Positions 1 through 6,573 of a stretch of DNA of 9,088 nt are shown piece after piece. Origin of the DNA: Burkholderiales bacterium (GTDB lineage: Bacteria > Pseudomonadota > Gammaproteobacteria > Burkholderiales > Burkholderiaceae_E); NCBI GenBank assembly GCA_027489195.1, contig JAIYAG010000125.1, positions 1 to 9,088 of the forward strand, given 5' to 3'. The notes below the pieces were generated by a model. That model did no database searches. It was given only the letters and a program-made list of their open reading frames with translations, and was not told the origin of the DNA. A program made the position numbers and the translations under genes. The stretch's first letter is position 1; each line of letters begins with the position of its first letter.

Positions 1-1006
1 CATGGCCGCAGACCGTCGCCGGGCCGTAGTCGGCGCCGAAGTCCAGGAACTCGGAGCGGTCGACGATCCGCGCGATCACCTCGTGCATGTCCACCGGCTG
101 GCGGAAGTCGAGCGGCATGGTGCCGGCGAGCTCGTCCGGCGGATGGAGCGGCTCGAGCGACGGATCGTCGGCGAGCGTGGAGCGGGCGGCCTGCGCGTCC
201 CACTGCAGCCGGACCATCAGCTCGCGGGCGATGCGCAGTCCGTCGGCGTCGTCGTCGGCGAGGTACTCGCCCAGGCCCGAGACGGTGGCGTGCATCTCGC
301 CGCCGCCCAGTTCCTCGTCGGTCGCGATCTCGCCGGTGGCGGCCTTGAGCAGCGGCGGGCCGGCGAGAAAGGCGCGGGCACGGCCGCGGACCATCACCAC
401 GTAGTCCGACAGGCCCGGCATGTAGGCGCCGCCGGCGGTCGAGGAGCCGTGCACGACCGCCACCACCGGGATGCCCTCGGCCGACAGGCGCGCGAGGTTG
501 TAGAAGATCCGCCCGCCGTGGACGAAGCCGTCGACCTGGTACTTGAGCAGGTTGGCGCCGGCCGACTCGATCAGCTGCACGAAGGGCAGCTTGTTCTGCA
601 GCGCGATCTCCTGCGCGCGCAGCAGCTTCTCGCGCCCCATGTGCTGGATGGCGCCGGCGTCGATGCCGGCGTCGCTCGCGGTGATCACGCAGCGCGTGCC
701 GCCGACGGTGCCGATGCCGTTGATCATCCCGCCGCCGGGCACCGAGGTGTCCGGGTTCGGGTCGTCGACCAGCCAGCCGGCGAGCGAGGACAGCTCGAGC
801 CACGGCGCGCCCGGGTCGAGCAGGCGGGCCACGCGCTCGCGCGGCAGCAGCTGGCCGCGCTTGTCGAAGAGCGGCTTGGACTTGGCCGAAGCGGCCGCCG
901 AGCGCGCCTCGAGCGTGCGCAGCCGCTCGACCAGCGCGAGCATGCCGGCGCGCCGTTCGGCGAAGGCGGCCGAGGACGGGTCGACGCGGGACTGTATGAC
1001 CGGCAC
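1..1006 (-). CDS. Acyl-CoA carboxylase beta subunit (carboxyltransferase), geranyl-CoA/methylcrotonyl-CoA carboxylase family, 3'-truncated by window edge
   Basis: This is the carboxyltransferase subunit of a cytosolic biotin-dependent acyl-CoA carboxylase. It moves CO2 from carboxybiotin on a separate alpha subunit, not in this window, to an enoyl- or acyl-CoA. The first 335 residues are visible and the frame is open at the left edge; family members are about 530-540 aa, so roughly the C-terminal 200 are missing. The start is GTG at 1006-1004, 4 nt after the upstream SDR stop, giving MPVIQSRVDP, a typical beginning for this family. Motifs seen are SVPGGGMINGIG (88-99), SDAGIDAGAIQHMGREK (111-127), GSSTAGGAYMPG (187-198, oxyanion/CoA region) and GPPLLKAATGEIATDEELGG (216-235). 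At the position where methylcrotonyl-CoA carboxylase has Phe (HFGRIF), this protein has Gly (HGGRIF, G164), as I recall for geranyl-CoA carboxylase. It is therefore AtuC-like rather than leucine-pathway MCC. It is surely co-transcribed with the SDR. Acyl specificity is inferred. Confidence 0.93.
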   Translation of the reverse strand, partial: MPVIQSRVDPSSAAFAERRAGMLALVERLRTLEARSAAASAKSKPLFDKRGQLLPRERVARLLDPGAPWLELSSLAGWLVDDPNPDTSVPGGGMINGIGTVGGTRCVITASDAGIDAGAIQHMGREKLLRAQEIALQNKLPFVQLIESAGANLLKYQVDGFVHGGRIFYNLARLSAEGIPVVAVVHGSSTAGGAYMPGLSDYVVMVRGRARAFLAGPPLLKAATGEIATDEELGGGEMHATVSGLGEYLADDDADGLRIARELMVRLQWDAQAARSTLADDPSLEPLHPPDELAGTMPLDFRQPVDMHEVIARIVDRSEFLDFGADYGPATVCGH

Positions 1007-1010
1007 CGCG

Positions 1011-1937
1011 TCAGCCCTTCGGTTCGATGTTCATGAACGCCGGCGGGCTCGACAGGTGGAAGCCGTCGAAGGTCCGCTGCGAGGCCGAGTCCTTGACGCG
1101 CAGCGGCTGCGCCGGCGCGTTCGGGCGCGCGTTCGGCACGCCGCCGTCCACCCGGATGCAGTCGCCGGTGATGAAGTTGGCCGCCTCGGACAGCAGGAAG
1201 ACGATCGCCACGGCGATCTCGGCCTCCGAGCCGTAGCGCTGCAGCGGCACCATCCGCCACTGCTTCGCCAGCCGGGCCTTGACCTCGTCGGGGTAGGTCT
1301 CCATGCCGCTGGAGGCGATCCATCCGGGCGCCACCGCGTTGACCCGCACGCCCGAGGGCGCCCATTCGGAGGCCAGCGTCTCGGTCAGGTTCAGCGTGCC
1401 CGCGCGCGCCGCGCCCGAGTGCGCCATCGAGGGCATGCCGCCCCAGATGTCCGCGATGATGTTGACGATCGCGCCGCCGTGGTCCTTCATCCAGCGGTTG
1501 AACACCTCGCGCGACATCAGGAAGCCGCCGGTCAGGTTGTTGCGGATCACCGCCTCCCAGCCCTTGAGCGTGAAGCTCTCGGCCGCCCCGGGGAACTGGC
1601 CGCCGGCGTTGTTGACCAGCCCGTCGATGCGGCCGTGTGCCGCGAGGACCGCATCGATGCCGGCCTGCACGCCCGCCTCGTCGCGGATGTCCAGCGGATG
1701 GCAGGTGGCCCGTCCGCCGACCTCGGCGATCTCGGCGGCGACCCGCTCGAGCTTCTCGGCCTTGCGTCCGATCAGTGCGACCGAGGCGCCGAGCGCCACC
1801 AGCTCGTGCGCGGTGCAGCGCCCGATGCCCGAGCCGCCCCCGGTGACGATGACGCTGCGGCCCTCGAACAGTCCCGGCCGGAACACCGAGCGGTAGCGGG
1901 CGGCGCGTGGATCGGGGGCGTGGGAGGTGGCGTCCAT
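1011..1937 (-). CDS. PECR/AtuG-like short-chain dehydrogenase/reductase
   Basis: This is a 308-aa SDR of the 2,4-dienoyl-CoA / trans-2-enoyl-CoA reductase branch, probably an NAD(P)H-dependent acyl-CoA oxidoreductase. The Rossmann signature TGGGSGIG lies at 32-39 and NNAG at 109-112. Where a classical SDR has YxxxK, this one reads HSGAARAG (173-180), the motif I recall from human peroxisomal trans-2-enoyl-CoA reductase (PECR). A catalytic Tyr-Lys pair is therefore absent, as expected for that branch. VAPGW (202-206) and a C-terminal FITGDCIRVDGG follow. After residue 265 there is an extra tail of about 43 residues with a DGFHLSSPP stretch. The chosen start is ATG at 1937; the same frame stays open to an ATG at 2108, but that extension is unlike any SDR N-terminus. 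No good Shine-Dalgarno is visible. It is the first gene of the leftward unit and ends 4 nt before the carboxylase. The Atu cluster also carries SDRs of this type next to the carboxylase. The exact reaction is unknown. Confidence 0.88.
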   Translation of the reverse strand: MDATSHAPDPRAARYRSVFRPGLFEGRSVIVTGGGSGIGRCTAHELVALGASVALIGRKAEKLERVAAEIAEVGGRATCHPLDIRDEAGVQAGIDAVLAAHGRIDGLVNNAGGQFPGAAESFTLKGWEAVIRNNLTGGFLMSREVFNRWMKDHGGAIVNIIADIWGGMPSMAHSGAARAGTLNLTETLASEWAPSGVRVNAVAPGWIASSGMETYPDEVKARLAKQWRMVPLQRYGSEAEIAVAIVFLLSEAANFITGDCIRVDGGVPNARPNAPAQPLRVKDSASQRTFDGFHLSSPPAFMNIEPKG

Positions 1938-2009
1938 GCAGGCGTCGCGTGTGATGAGCGGGGTTCCGACAGCGTGTCTTCGGGGTCGTGATCCGTCAAG
2001 TTGCATTGC

Positions 2010-2037
2010 AGCATACGGATGCGACGACCTGTCCGAA
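2010..2037 (-). promoter_or_regulatory. Weak candidate promoter for the leftward SDR-carboxylase unit
   Basis: On the minus strand TATGCT (2015-2010) matches 4 of 6 bases of a sigma-70 -10 box, with TTCGGA (2037-2032) 16 bp upstream matching 3 of 6. It would give a 5' leader of about 65 nt before the SDR ATG. The leader contains a short inverted repeat, GACA-GCG-TGTC, at 1968-1978. The match is poor and in this GC-rich DNA could be chance; it is the best candidate I found for this unit. Confidence 0.25.
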
Positions 2038-2071
2038 AACGGCTCCCCGAGCGGCTTTCCGGTGGGTCGGC

Positions 2072-2099
2072 TTGACGCGCTCCTGCACGAGCCTATACT
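2072..2099 (+). promoter_or_regulatory. Sigma-70-like promoter of the tetR-atuA-thiolase unit
   Basis: TTGACG at 2072-2077 is followed 16 bp later by TATACT at 2094-2099, five of six and five of six matches to the TTGACA/TATAAT consensus. Such a site is conspicuous in a region of about 70% GC. It predicts a transcript start near 2106 and a leader of about 35 nt before the TetR ATG at 2142. The closely spaced plus-strand genes downstream could all be read from it. Confidence 0.72.
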
Positions 2100-2112
2100 G
2101 AGCCGCACTCAG
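2098..2112. promoter_or_regulatory. Probable TetR operator, CTGAG-N5-CTCAG inverted repeat
   Basis: A perfect 5-bp inverted repeat, CTGAG (2098-2102) and CTCAG (2108-2112), is separated by CCGCA. It overlaps the last bases of the -10 box and the predicted transcription start, and sits 30 bp upstream of the TetR gene. A repressor bound here would block RNA polymerase, so negative autoregulation of the whole rightward unit, relieved by an acyl-CoA-type ligand, is the natural reading. I did not find a second copy in the intergenic region, so control of the leftward unit by the same site is less certain. The function is inferred from position and symmetry. Confidence 0.55.
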
Positions 2113-2141
2113 CAACGGCGCCTTCGAGCGCCCCGCGGACG

Positions 2142-2825
2142 ATGACGGCACTGCCCAGGCGACGCAAGGCGGTCCGCCGCGCCGAGATCCTCGGCGCGGC
2201 GCGCGAGGTGTTCATCGCCCGTCGCTTCGAGGACGCCTCGATGGCCGAGATCGCCGCCCGCGCCGACTGCGTCGAGGGCACCCTCTACACCTACTTCCGC
2301 AACAAGCGCGACCTGTTCGACGCGGTCCTCACCGACGTCTACGATGCGCTGATCGCCGACATCGAACCGCGCTTCGCCTCGCTCGACGGAACCGCCGACC
2401 GGCTGCGCTTCCTGATCGCGCGGCACCTGCAGATCGCGGTCGACGATCCGGGCATCTCGGCGATGCTGGGCCGCGAGGCGCGCGGCGGGCAGCCGTACTT
2501 CGGCTCGAAGCTGCACGCGCTGAACCGGCGCTACGTGCAGTTCATGACCCGGACGCTGTCCGACGGCGTGGAGCGCGGCGAGCTGCGGGCCGACCTGGAC
2601 CTCGCGATGGCGCGGGACTTCGTGTTCGGCGGGCTCGAGCACCGGGTGCGCGACCTGCTCGGCCGCGGCCGGCGGATCGAGCCGGCGCGCATGGCGCGCG
2701 AGATGGCGGGGCTGCTGCTCGAGGGCTTCGGGCAGCGGGCGGCGCCGGCCGCCGAGGCGCCGCTGGAGCGGATCGAGGCACGGCTCGCGCGGCTGGAAGG
2801 CGAGCTGAGGGCGAGGGCGCGCTGA
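2142..2825 (+). CDS. TetR/AcrR-family transcriptional regulator
   Basis: This is a 227-aa TetR-family repressor. The N-terminal DNA-binding domain covers about residues 12-60. Its helix-turn-helix contains MAEIAARADC (34-43) followed by VEGTLYTYFRNKRDLF (44-59), a textbook TetR signature. The remaining helices form the ligand-binding and dimer domain, which has no diagnostic motif. The C-terminus is unusual: residues 207-226 (APLERIEARLARLEGELRAR) carry Leu/Ile at 208, 211, 215, 218 and 222, a regular 3-4 spacing that predicts a short coiled coil. The ATG at 2142 was chosen because the HTH starts about 12 residues later, as in the family; the ribosome site is weak. It is the first gene of the rightward unit, 29 bp before the AtuA gene, with a promoter and inverted repeat just upstream. 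It likely represses its own operon in response to an acyl-CoA or free acid of the pathway; ligand unknown. Confidence 0.92.
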   Translation: MTALPRRRKAVRRAEILGAAREVFIARRFEDASMAEIAARADCVEGTLYTYFRNKRDLFDAVLTDVYDALIADIEPRFASLDGTADRLRFLIARHLQIAVDDPGISAMLGREARGGQPYFGSKLHALNRRYVQFMTRTLSDGVERGELRADLDLAMARDFVFGGLEHRVRDLLGRGRRIEPARMAREMAGLLLEGFGQRAAPAAEAPLERIEARLARLEGELRARAR

Positions 2826-2854
2826 CCGGCGCGTCGGGGAGGGAGGAGACGAAC

Positions 2855-4636
2855 ATGACGAGACAGACCGTCCGGATCGGCAGCGCATCGGGCTTCTGGG
2901 GCGACACCGCCTCGGCCGCCCCGCAGCTCGTGCGCCGCGGCGACATCGAGTACCTGGTCTTCGACTATCTGGCCGAGGTCACGATGTCGATCATGGCCGC
3001 GCAGAAGGCCAAGGACCCGGCCGCCGGCTATGCGACCGACTTCGTGCAGATCACCATGAAGTCGCTGCTGCCCGAGCTCAAGGCGCGCGGCATCAAGGTC
3101 GTGGCCAACGCCGGTGGCGTGAATCCGCTGGCCTGCCGCGATGCGCTCGCCCGTGTCGCCGACGAGCTCGGCGTGCCGCTGAGCATCGGCGTGGTGCTCG
3201 GCGACGACCTGTCCGCCCAGGCCGACGCGCTGCGGGCCGCCGGCACCACCGAGATGTTCAGCGGCGCACCGTTCCCGGCGCGGCTGGCGAGCGTCAACGC
3301 GTATCTCGGCGCGCTGCCGATCGCCCGCGCGCTCGATGCCGGCGCCGACGTGGTGATCACCGGCCGCTGTGTCGACTCGGCGGTCACGCTCGGCGTGATG
3401 GTGCACGCCTTCGGCTGGCAGGCGTCCGACTTCGACCGGCTCGCGCAGGGCACGCTGGCCGGCCACCTGGTCGAATGCGGCGCACAGGGCACCGGCGGGC
3501 TCTTCACCGACTGGGACACCGTCCCCGACTGGGACGACATCGGCTTCCCGATCGTCGAGGCGCAGGCCGACGGCAGCTTCGAGATCACCAAGCCGCCGGG
3601 CACCGGCGGCCTGGTCTCGCCGGCGGCCCTGTGCGAGCAGCTCCTCTACGAGATCGGCGATCCGCGCGCCTACCACGTGCCCGACGTCGCCTGCGACTTC
3701 ACCCGCGTGCGCTTCGAGCAGACCGGCCCGGATCGCGTGCGGGTGACCGGCGCGCGCGGCCGCGCGCCGACCGACACCTACAAGGTCAGCGCCACCCATC
3801 CGGACGGGTTCCGCAACGTCGCCCTGCTGGTGGTCGCCGGCGAGCGTGCCGCGCAGAAGGCGCGCCGCACCGGCGAGGCGCTGCTGACCCGGATGCAGCG
3901 GATGCTGGCCGAGCAGCAGCTGCCCGCGTTCACCGAGACGCGGATCGAGGTCGTGGGCGCCGAGGACATGTTCGGCGCGATCGCGCGGCCCGATGCGCGC
4001 GAGGTGGTGCTCAAGCTCGCGGCGCGTGCGCCGTCCAAGGCCTCGCTCGAGCTGTTCGCCCGCGAGTTCGCGCCCGCCGGCACCTCGATGTCGCCCGGCA
4101 CCACCGGCTTCGGCGGCGGGCGGCCGACGCCCTCGCCGGTGATCCGGCTGTTCTCCTTCCTGGTGCCCAAGCGGGCGGTGCCGGTCGAGATCGACGTCGA
4201 CGGCACCCGTCACGTCGTGGCCGTTCCGGTCGAGGGCGGCTTCGACGCCCGCGACCTGCCGTCGGCCCGCAGCCACCCCGACGCCGCCGCGCCGCCCGCA
4301 GCCGCCCGCAGGGTGCCGCTGATCGCACTGGCCCACGGCCGCTCCGGCGACAAGGGCGACAAGGCGAACATCGGCATCGTCGCGCGTCGCCCCGAGTGGC
4401 TGCCGGGGCTGTCGGCCTGGCTGACCCCCGAGCGGGTGGCGGCGCATTTTGCGCACAACGGGCCGTCGCGCGTGGAGCGCTTCGACCTGCCGGGCTTCGA
4501 TGCCATGAACTTCCTGCTGCACGACGTGCTGGGCGGAGGCGGCATGGCGTCGCTGCGCACCGACAACCTGGCCAAGTGCTACGCGCAGGTGCTGCTGCAG
4601 ATGGACGTGCCCGCGCCAGAGGGCTTCGAGGCCTGA
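2855..4636 (+). CDS. AtuA-family acyclic terpene utilisation protein (DUF1446 plus C-terminal AtuA-like ferredoxin-fold domain)
   Basis: This is a 593-aa protein of the AtuA (DUF1446) family. The family is named from the Pseudomonas acyclic terpene utilisation cluster, but its biochemical role is not established. The large N-terminal domain spans about 6-460 and has RIGSASGFWGD (7-17), FDYLAEVTMSIM (36-47), ANAGGVNP (84-91), ITGRCVDSAVTLG (168-180) and LVECGAQGTGG (205-215). After a Pro/Ala-rich linker (about 470-486) comes the small C-terminal domain (487-585), marked by HGRSGDKGDKANIGIVAR (494-511). Both domains are fused in one chain, as in Pseudomonas AtuA; in some other genomes I recall them as separate genes. 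A strong Shine-Dalgarno, GGGAGGAGA (2841-2849), precedes the ATG. It lies between the regulator and the MaoC hydratase, and together with the divergent carboxylase and SDR gives the Atu flavour of the locus. Conserved acidic, Cys and Gly-rich motifs suggest an enzyme acting on acyl-CoA; this is inference. Confidence 0.92.
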   Translation: MTRQTVRIGSASGFWGDTASAAPQLVRRGDIEYLVFDYLAEVTMSIMAAQKAKDPAAGYATDFVQITMKSLLPELKARGIKVVANAGGVNPLACRDALARVADELGVPLSIGVVLGDDLSAQADALRAAGTTEMFSGAPFPARLASVNAYLGALPIARALDAGADVVITGRCVDSAVTLGVMVHAFGWQASDFDRLAQGTLAGHLVECGAQGTGGLFTDWDTVPDWDDIGFPIVEAQADGSFEITKPPGTGGLVSPAALCEQLLYEIGDPRAYHVPDVACDFTRVRFEQTGPDRVRVTGARGRAPTDTYKVSATHPDGFRNVALLVVAGERAAQKARRTGEALLTRMQRMLAEQQLPAFTETRIEVVGAEDMFGAIARPDAREVVLKLAARAPSKASLELFAREFAPAGTSMSPGTTGFGGGRPTPSPVIRLFSFLVPKRAVPVEIDVDGTRHVVAVPVEGGFDARDLPSARSHPDAAAPPAAARRVPLIALAHGRSGDKGDKANIGIVARRPEWLPGLSAWLTPERVAAHFAHNGPSRVERFDLPGFDAMNFLLHDVLGGGGMASLRTDNLAKCYAQVLLQMDVPAPEGFEA

Positions 4637-4697
4637 AGATACCGCCGGGCGCCACGGCCCCGGTCCTGACACCGAGACGCAACGAGGAGACTCCCGC

Positions 4698-5567
4698 ATG
4701 CCCATCGACGTCGCCACGCTCAAGCGCTGGCCCTTCGAGCCCCTGACCCAGGCCTACACCCACCGCGACACCATCCTGTACGCGCTGGGGCTGGGCCTCG
4801 GCCAGGATCCGCTCGACCCGGTCCAGCTGCGCTACACCTACGAGGACGGCCTGCAGGCGCTGCCGACGATGGCCGTCGTGCTCGGCTCGCCCGGCTTCTT
4901 CGCCAAGGACCCGCGCACCGGCATCGACTGGGTGAAGCTGCTGCACGGCGAGCAGGAGCTCGAGCTGCACGCGCCGCTGCCCGCCGCGGCCACCGTCGTC
5001 GGCCTCACGAAGGTGACCCGCCTGGTCGACAAGGGCGCCGGTAAGGGCGCGCTGATGTACTCCGAGCGCGAGATCACCGACGCGGCCACCGGCGCGCGTC
5101 TGGCCACCAGCCGCAGCGTGTCGTTCATGCGCGGCGACGGGGGCTTCGCCGCGGCCGGCCAGCCGTCCGACGAGGCGCCGCCGGCGCGGCCCGCCACGCC
5201 GGACACGCCCCCGGACACCGTCTTCGAGTGGAAGACCCGTCCCGAGGCCGCGCTCGTCTACCGGCTCTCCGGCGACTACAACCCGCTGCACGCCGACCCG
5301 AAGGTCGCGGCCGCGGCCGGCTTCAAGGCGCCGATCCTGCACGGGCTGTGCTCGTTCGGCGTGACCGGCTGGGCGCTGGTCAGCGCCGTCTGCGGCGGCG
5401 ACGCCTCGCGCCTGAAGTCGATCGGCACGCGCTTCGCCGCGCCGGTCTATCCGGGCGAGACGCTGCGCGTCGAGATCTGGCGGCGCGGCGACGCGGTGCA
5501 GTTCCGCACCCGCGTCGTGGAGCGCGACATCGTCGTGCTCAGCCACGGGACCGCGACGCTGGGCTGA
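4698..5567 (+). CDS. MaoC-family double-hotdog (R)-specific 2-enoyl-CoA hydratase
   Basis: This 289-aa protein has two tandem hotdog folds, the arrangement of hydratase 2 in peroxisomal multifunctional enzyme type 2 (MFE-2). The N-terminal half (about 15-145) is the degenerate substrate-holding hotdog. A Pro/Ala-rich linker follows at about 150-178. The C-terminal half (180-289) carries the hydratase-2 motif YRLSGDYNPLHAD (188-200), with D193, N195 and H198 as the catalytic and oxyanion residues known for the family, then APILHGLCSFG (211-221). It should add water to a trans-2-enoyl-CoA to give the (3R)-hydroxyacyl-CoA; the two-hotdog form usually accommodates long or bulky chains. GAGGAG at 4684-4689 sits 8 nt before the ATG. 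The 61-bp gap from the AtuA gene shows no clear promoter or terminator. The following SDR is the matching dehydrogenase. In a carboxylation-type pathway it might instead hydrate a glutaconyl-CoA-like intermediate in place of AtuE; that is speculation. Confidence 0.93.
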   Translation: MPIDVATLKRWPFEPLTQAYTHRDTILYALGLGLGQDPLDPVQLRYTYEDGLQALPTMAVVLGSPGFFAKDPRTGIDWVKLLHGEQELELHAPLPAAATVVGLTKVTRLVDKGAGKGALMYSEREITDAATGARLATSRSVSFMRGDGGFAAAGQPSDEAPPARPATPDTPPDTVFEWKTRPEAALVYRLSGDYNPLHADPKVAAAAGFKAPILHGLCSFGVTGWALVSAVCGGDASRLKSIGTRFAAPVYPGETLRVEIWRRGDAVQFRTRVVERDIVVLSHGTATLG

Positions 5568-5589
5568 GGAAACCGATCGGGACGGGCGC

Positions 5590-5638
5590 GGGGCGCCCGC
5601 CCTGCAGGGCTGCGATAGCATCCGGGGAACGCCCCGGA
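5590..5638 (+). repeat. Cluster of inverted repeats between the MaoC and SDR genes
   Basis: The 93-bp gap between the MaoC stop and the SDR ATG holds a perfect 12-bp palindrome, GCCCTGCAGGGC (5599-5610). It also holds a perfect 7-bp stem with a 4-nt loop, TCCGGGG-AACG-CCCCGGA (5621-5638). A GGGCG/CGCCC pair lies just upstream. Between the last two elements, TGCGATAGCAT (5611-5621) vaguely resembles an extended -10 box. No T-run follows the hairpin, so it is not a standard intrinsic terminator. It could be an RNA-processing or stability element, a regulator site, or an internal promoter region. Confidence 0.5.
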
Positions 5639-5660
5639 CACGAGGGAGGGAGAGGAGACC

Positions 5661-6572
5661 ATGACGATGCTGAAGGACAAGGTGGTGATCGTGACCGGCT
5701 CGGGCCGGGGCATCGGTCGCGACATCGCGATGATGATGGCCGCGCAGGGCGCGAAGGTCGTGGTGAACGACCCGGGCGTCTCGGCGACCGGCGAGGGCAA
5801 GGACGAGGGCCCCGCCGCGCAGGTGGTCGAGGAGATCCGCAAGGCGGGCGGCACCGCGGTCGCGAACACCGACAGCGTCGCCGAGTGGGAGTCCGCCAAC
5901 CGGATCGTGAAGACCGCGGTCGACGCGTTCGGGACCGTCCATGCGGTGGTCAACAACGCCGGCATCCTGCGCGACCGGATCTTCCACAACATGTCGATCG
6001 AGGAGTGGAAGGCGGTCATCGACGTCCACCTGAACGGCTCGTTCTACATGGCCAAGGCGGTGGCGACGATCTTCAAGAGCGAGGAGCGCGGCGCCTTCGT
6101 CCACATGACCTCGACCTCCGGGCTGATCGGCAACTTCGGCCAGGCGAACTACGCCGCGGCCAAGCTCGGCATCGTCGGCCTGTCCAAGTCGATCGCGCTC
6201 GACATGGCCCGCTTCAAGGTCCGCTCCAACTGCATCTCGCCGTTCGCCTGGAGCCGGCTGATCGGCACCATCCCGTCCGACACGCCCGAGCAGCAGGCGC
6301 GCCTCGCCCGCATGCAGGCGATGGAGACGGCGAAGATCGCCCCGCTCGCGGTCTACCTCTGCAGCGACCAGGCCGAGAAGGTCAGCGGCCAGATCTTCGC
6401 GGTGCGTGCCAACGAGATCTTCCTGATGGGACAGAGCCGGCCGATCCGCTCGGTCCACCGCGGCGAGGGCTGGACGCCCGAGACCGTCGCCAACCATGCG
6501 ATGCCGGCGATGGAGAAGAGCTTCTATCCGCTCGAGCGCTCCGGCGACGTCTTCAACTGGGATCCGATCTGA
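5661..6572 (+). CDS. SDR-family 3-hydroxyacyl-CoA dehydrogenase, MFE-2/17beta-HSD4 type
   Basis: This 303-aa classical SDR resembles the N-terminal dehydrogenase domain of MFE-2 (17beta-hydroxysteroid dehydrogenase 4), which oxidises (3R)-hydroxyacyl-CoA to 3-ketoacyl-CoA with NAD+. The cofactor motif TGSGRGIG is at 12-19, followed by VVNDPGV (34-40), typical for the branch and consistent with NAD preference. NNAG is at 98-101. The active-site segment runs from S151 to Y164 and K168 (NYAAAKLG, 163-170), so the Ser-Tyr-Lys set is complete, unlike in the SDR at 1011-1937. The MFE-2-like tail continues through QIFAVRANEIFLMGQ (244-258) to a C-terminus rich in aromatic residues. A GGGAGGG/GAGGAG stretch at 5644-5657 supplies the ribosome site; ATG codons at 5661 and 5667 are both possible starts, the second being better spaced from GAGGAG. 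It follows the hydratase-2 gene, so the two MFE-2 activities are made here as separate proteins, and it ends 1 nt before the next start. Confidence 0.92.
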   Translation: MTMLKDKVVIVTGSGRGIGRDIAMMMAAQGAKVVVNDPGVSATGEGKDEGPAAQVVEEIRKAGGTAVANTDSVAEWESANRIVKTAVDAFGTVHAVVNNAGILRDRIFHNMSIEEWKAVIDVHLNGSFYMAKAVATIFKSEERGAFVHMTSTSGLIGNFGQANYAAAKLGIVGLSKSIALDMARFKVRSNCISPFAWSRLIGTIPSDTPEQQARLARMQAMETAKIAPLAVYLCSDQAEKVSGQIFAVRANEIFLMGQSRPIRSVHRGEGWTPETVANHAMPAMEKSFYPLERSGDVFNWDPI

Positions 6573-6573
6573 C

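Noticed and set aside
543..1991. Plus-strand open frames opposite the carboxylase and the leftward SDR (also 2-1036)
   Set aside because: The minus strand encodes continuous, motif-rich carboxylase and SDR sequences; the plus-strand products are Arg/Ala/Ser-rich shadows.
1938..2108. N-terminal extension of the leftward SDR to the ATG at 2108
   Set aside because: The 57 added residues resemble no SDR N-terminus and would run through the divergent promoter region; the ATG at 1937 gives a normal family start.
4645..4663. CCGGG-N9-CCCGG pair in the gap after the AtuA gene, as a possible terminator or operator
   Set aside because: The stem is only 5 bp with a 9-nt loop and no T-run; readily expected by chance at this GC content.
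2531..4723. A 730-codon minus-strand open frame opposite tetR and the AtuA gene
   Set aside because: It is the complement of clearly homologous coding sequence; no family motif and no ribosome site.
5621..5638. The perfect GC hairpin as an intrinsic terminator
   Set aside because: No T-run follows; the next bases are ACACGAGGGAGGG, which lead into the ribosome site of the SDR gene.
6496..6573. Earlier ATG at 6496 for the HMGCS-fold protein
   Set aside because: It would overlap the 3' end of the SDR by 77 nt and add an Arg/Ser-rich 26-residue leader; the ATG at 6574 begins the conserved fold directly.
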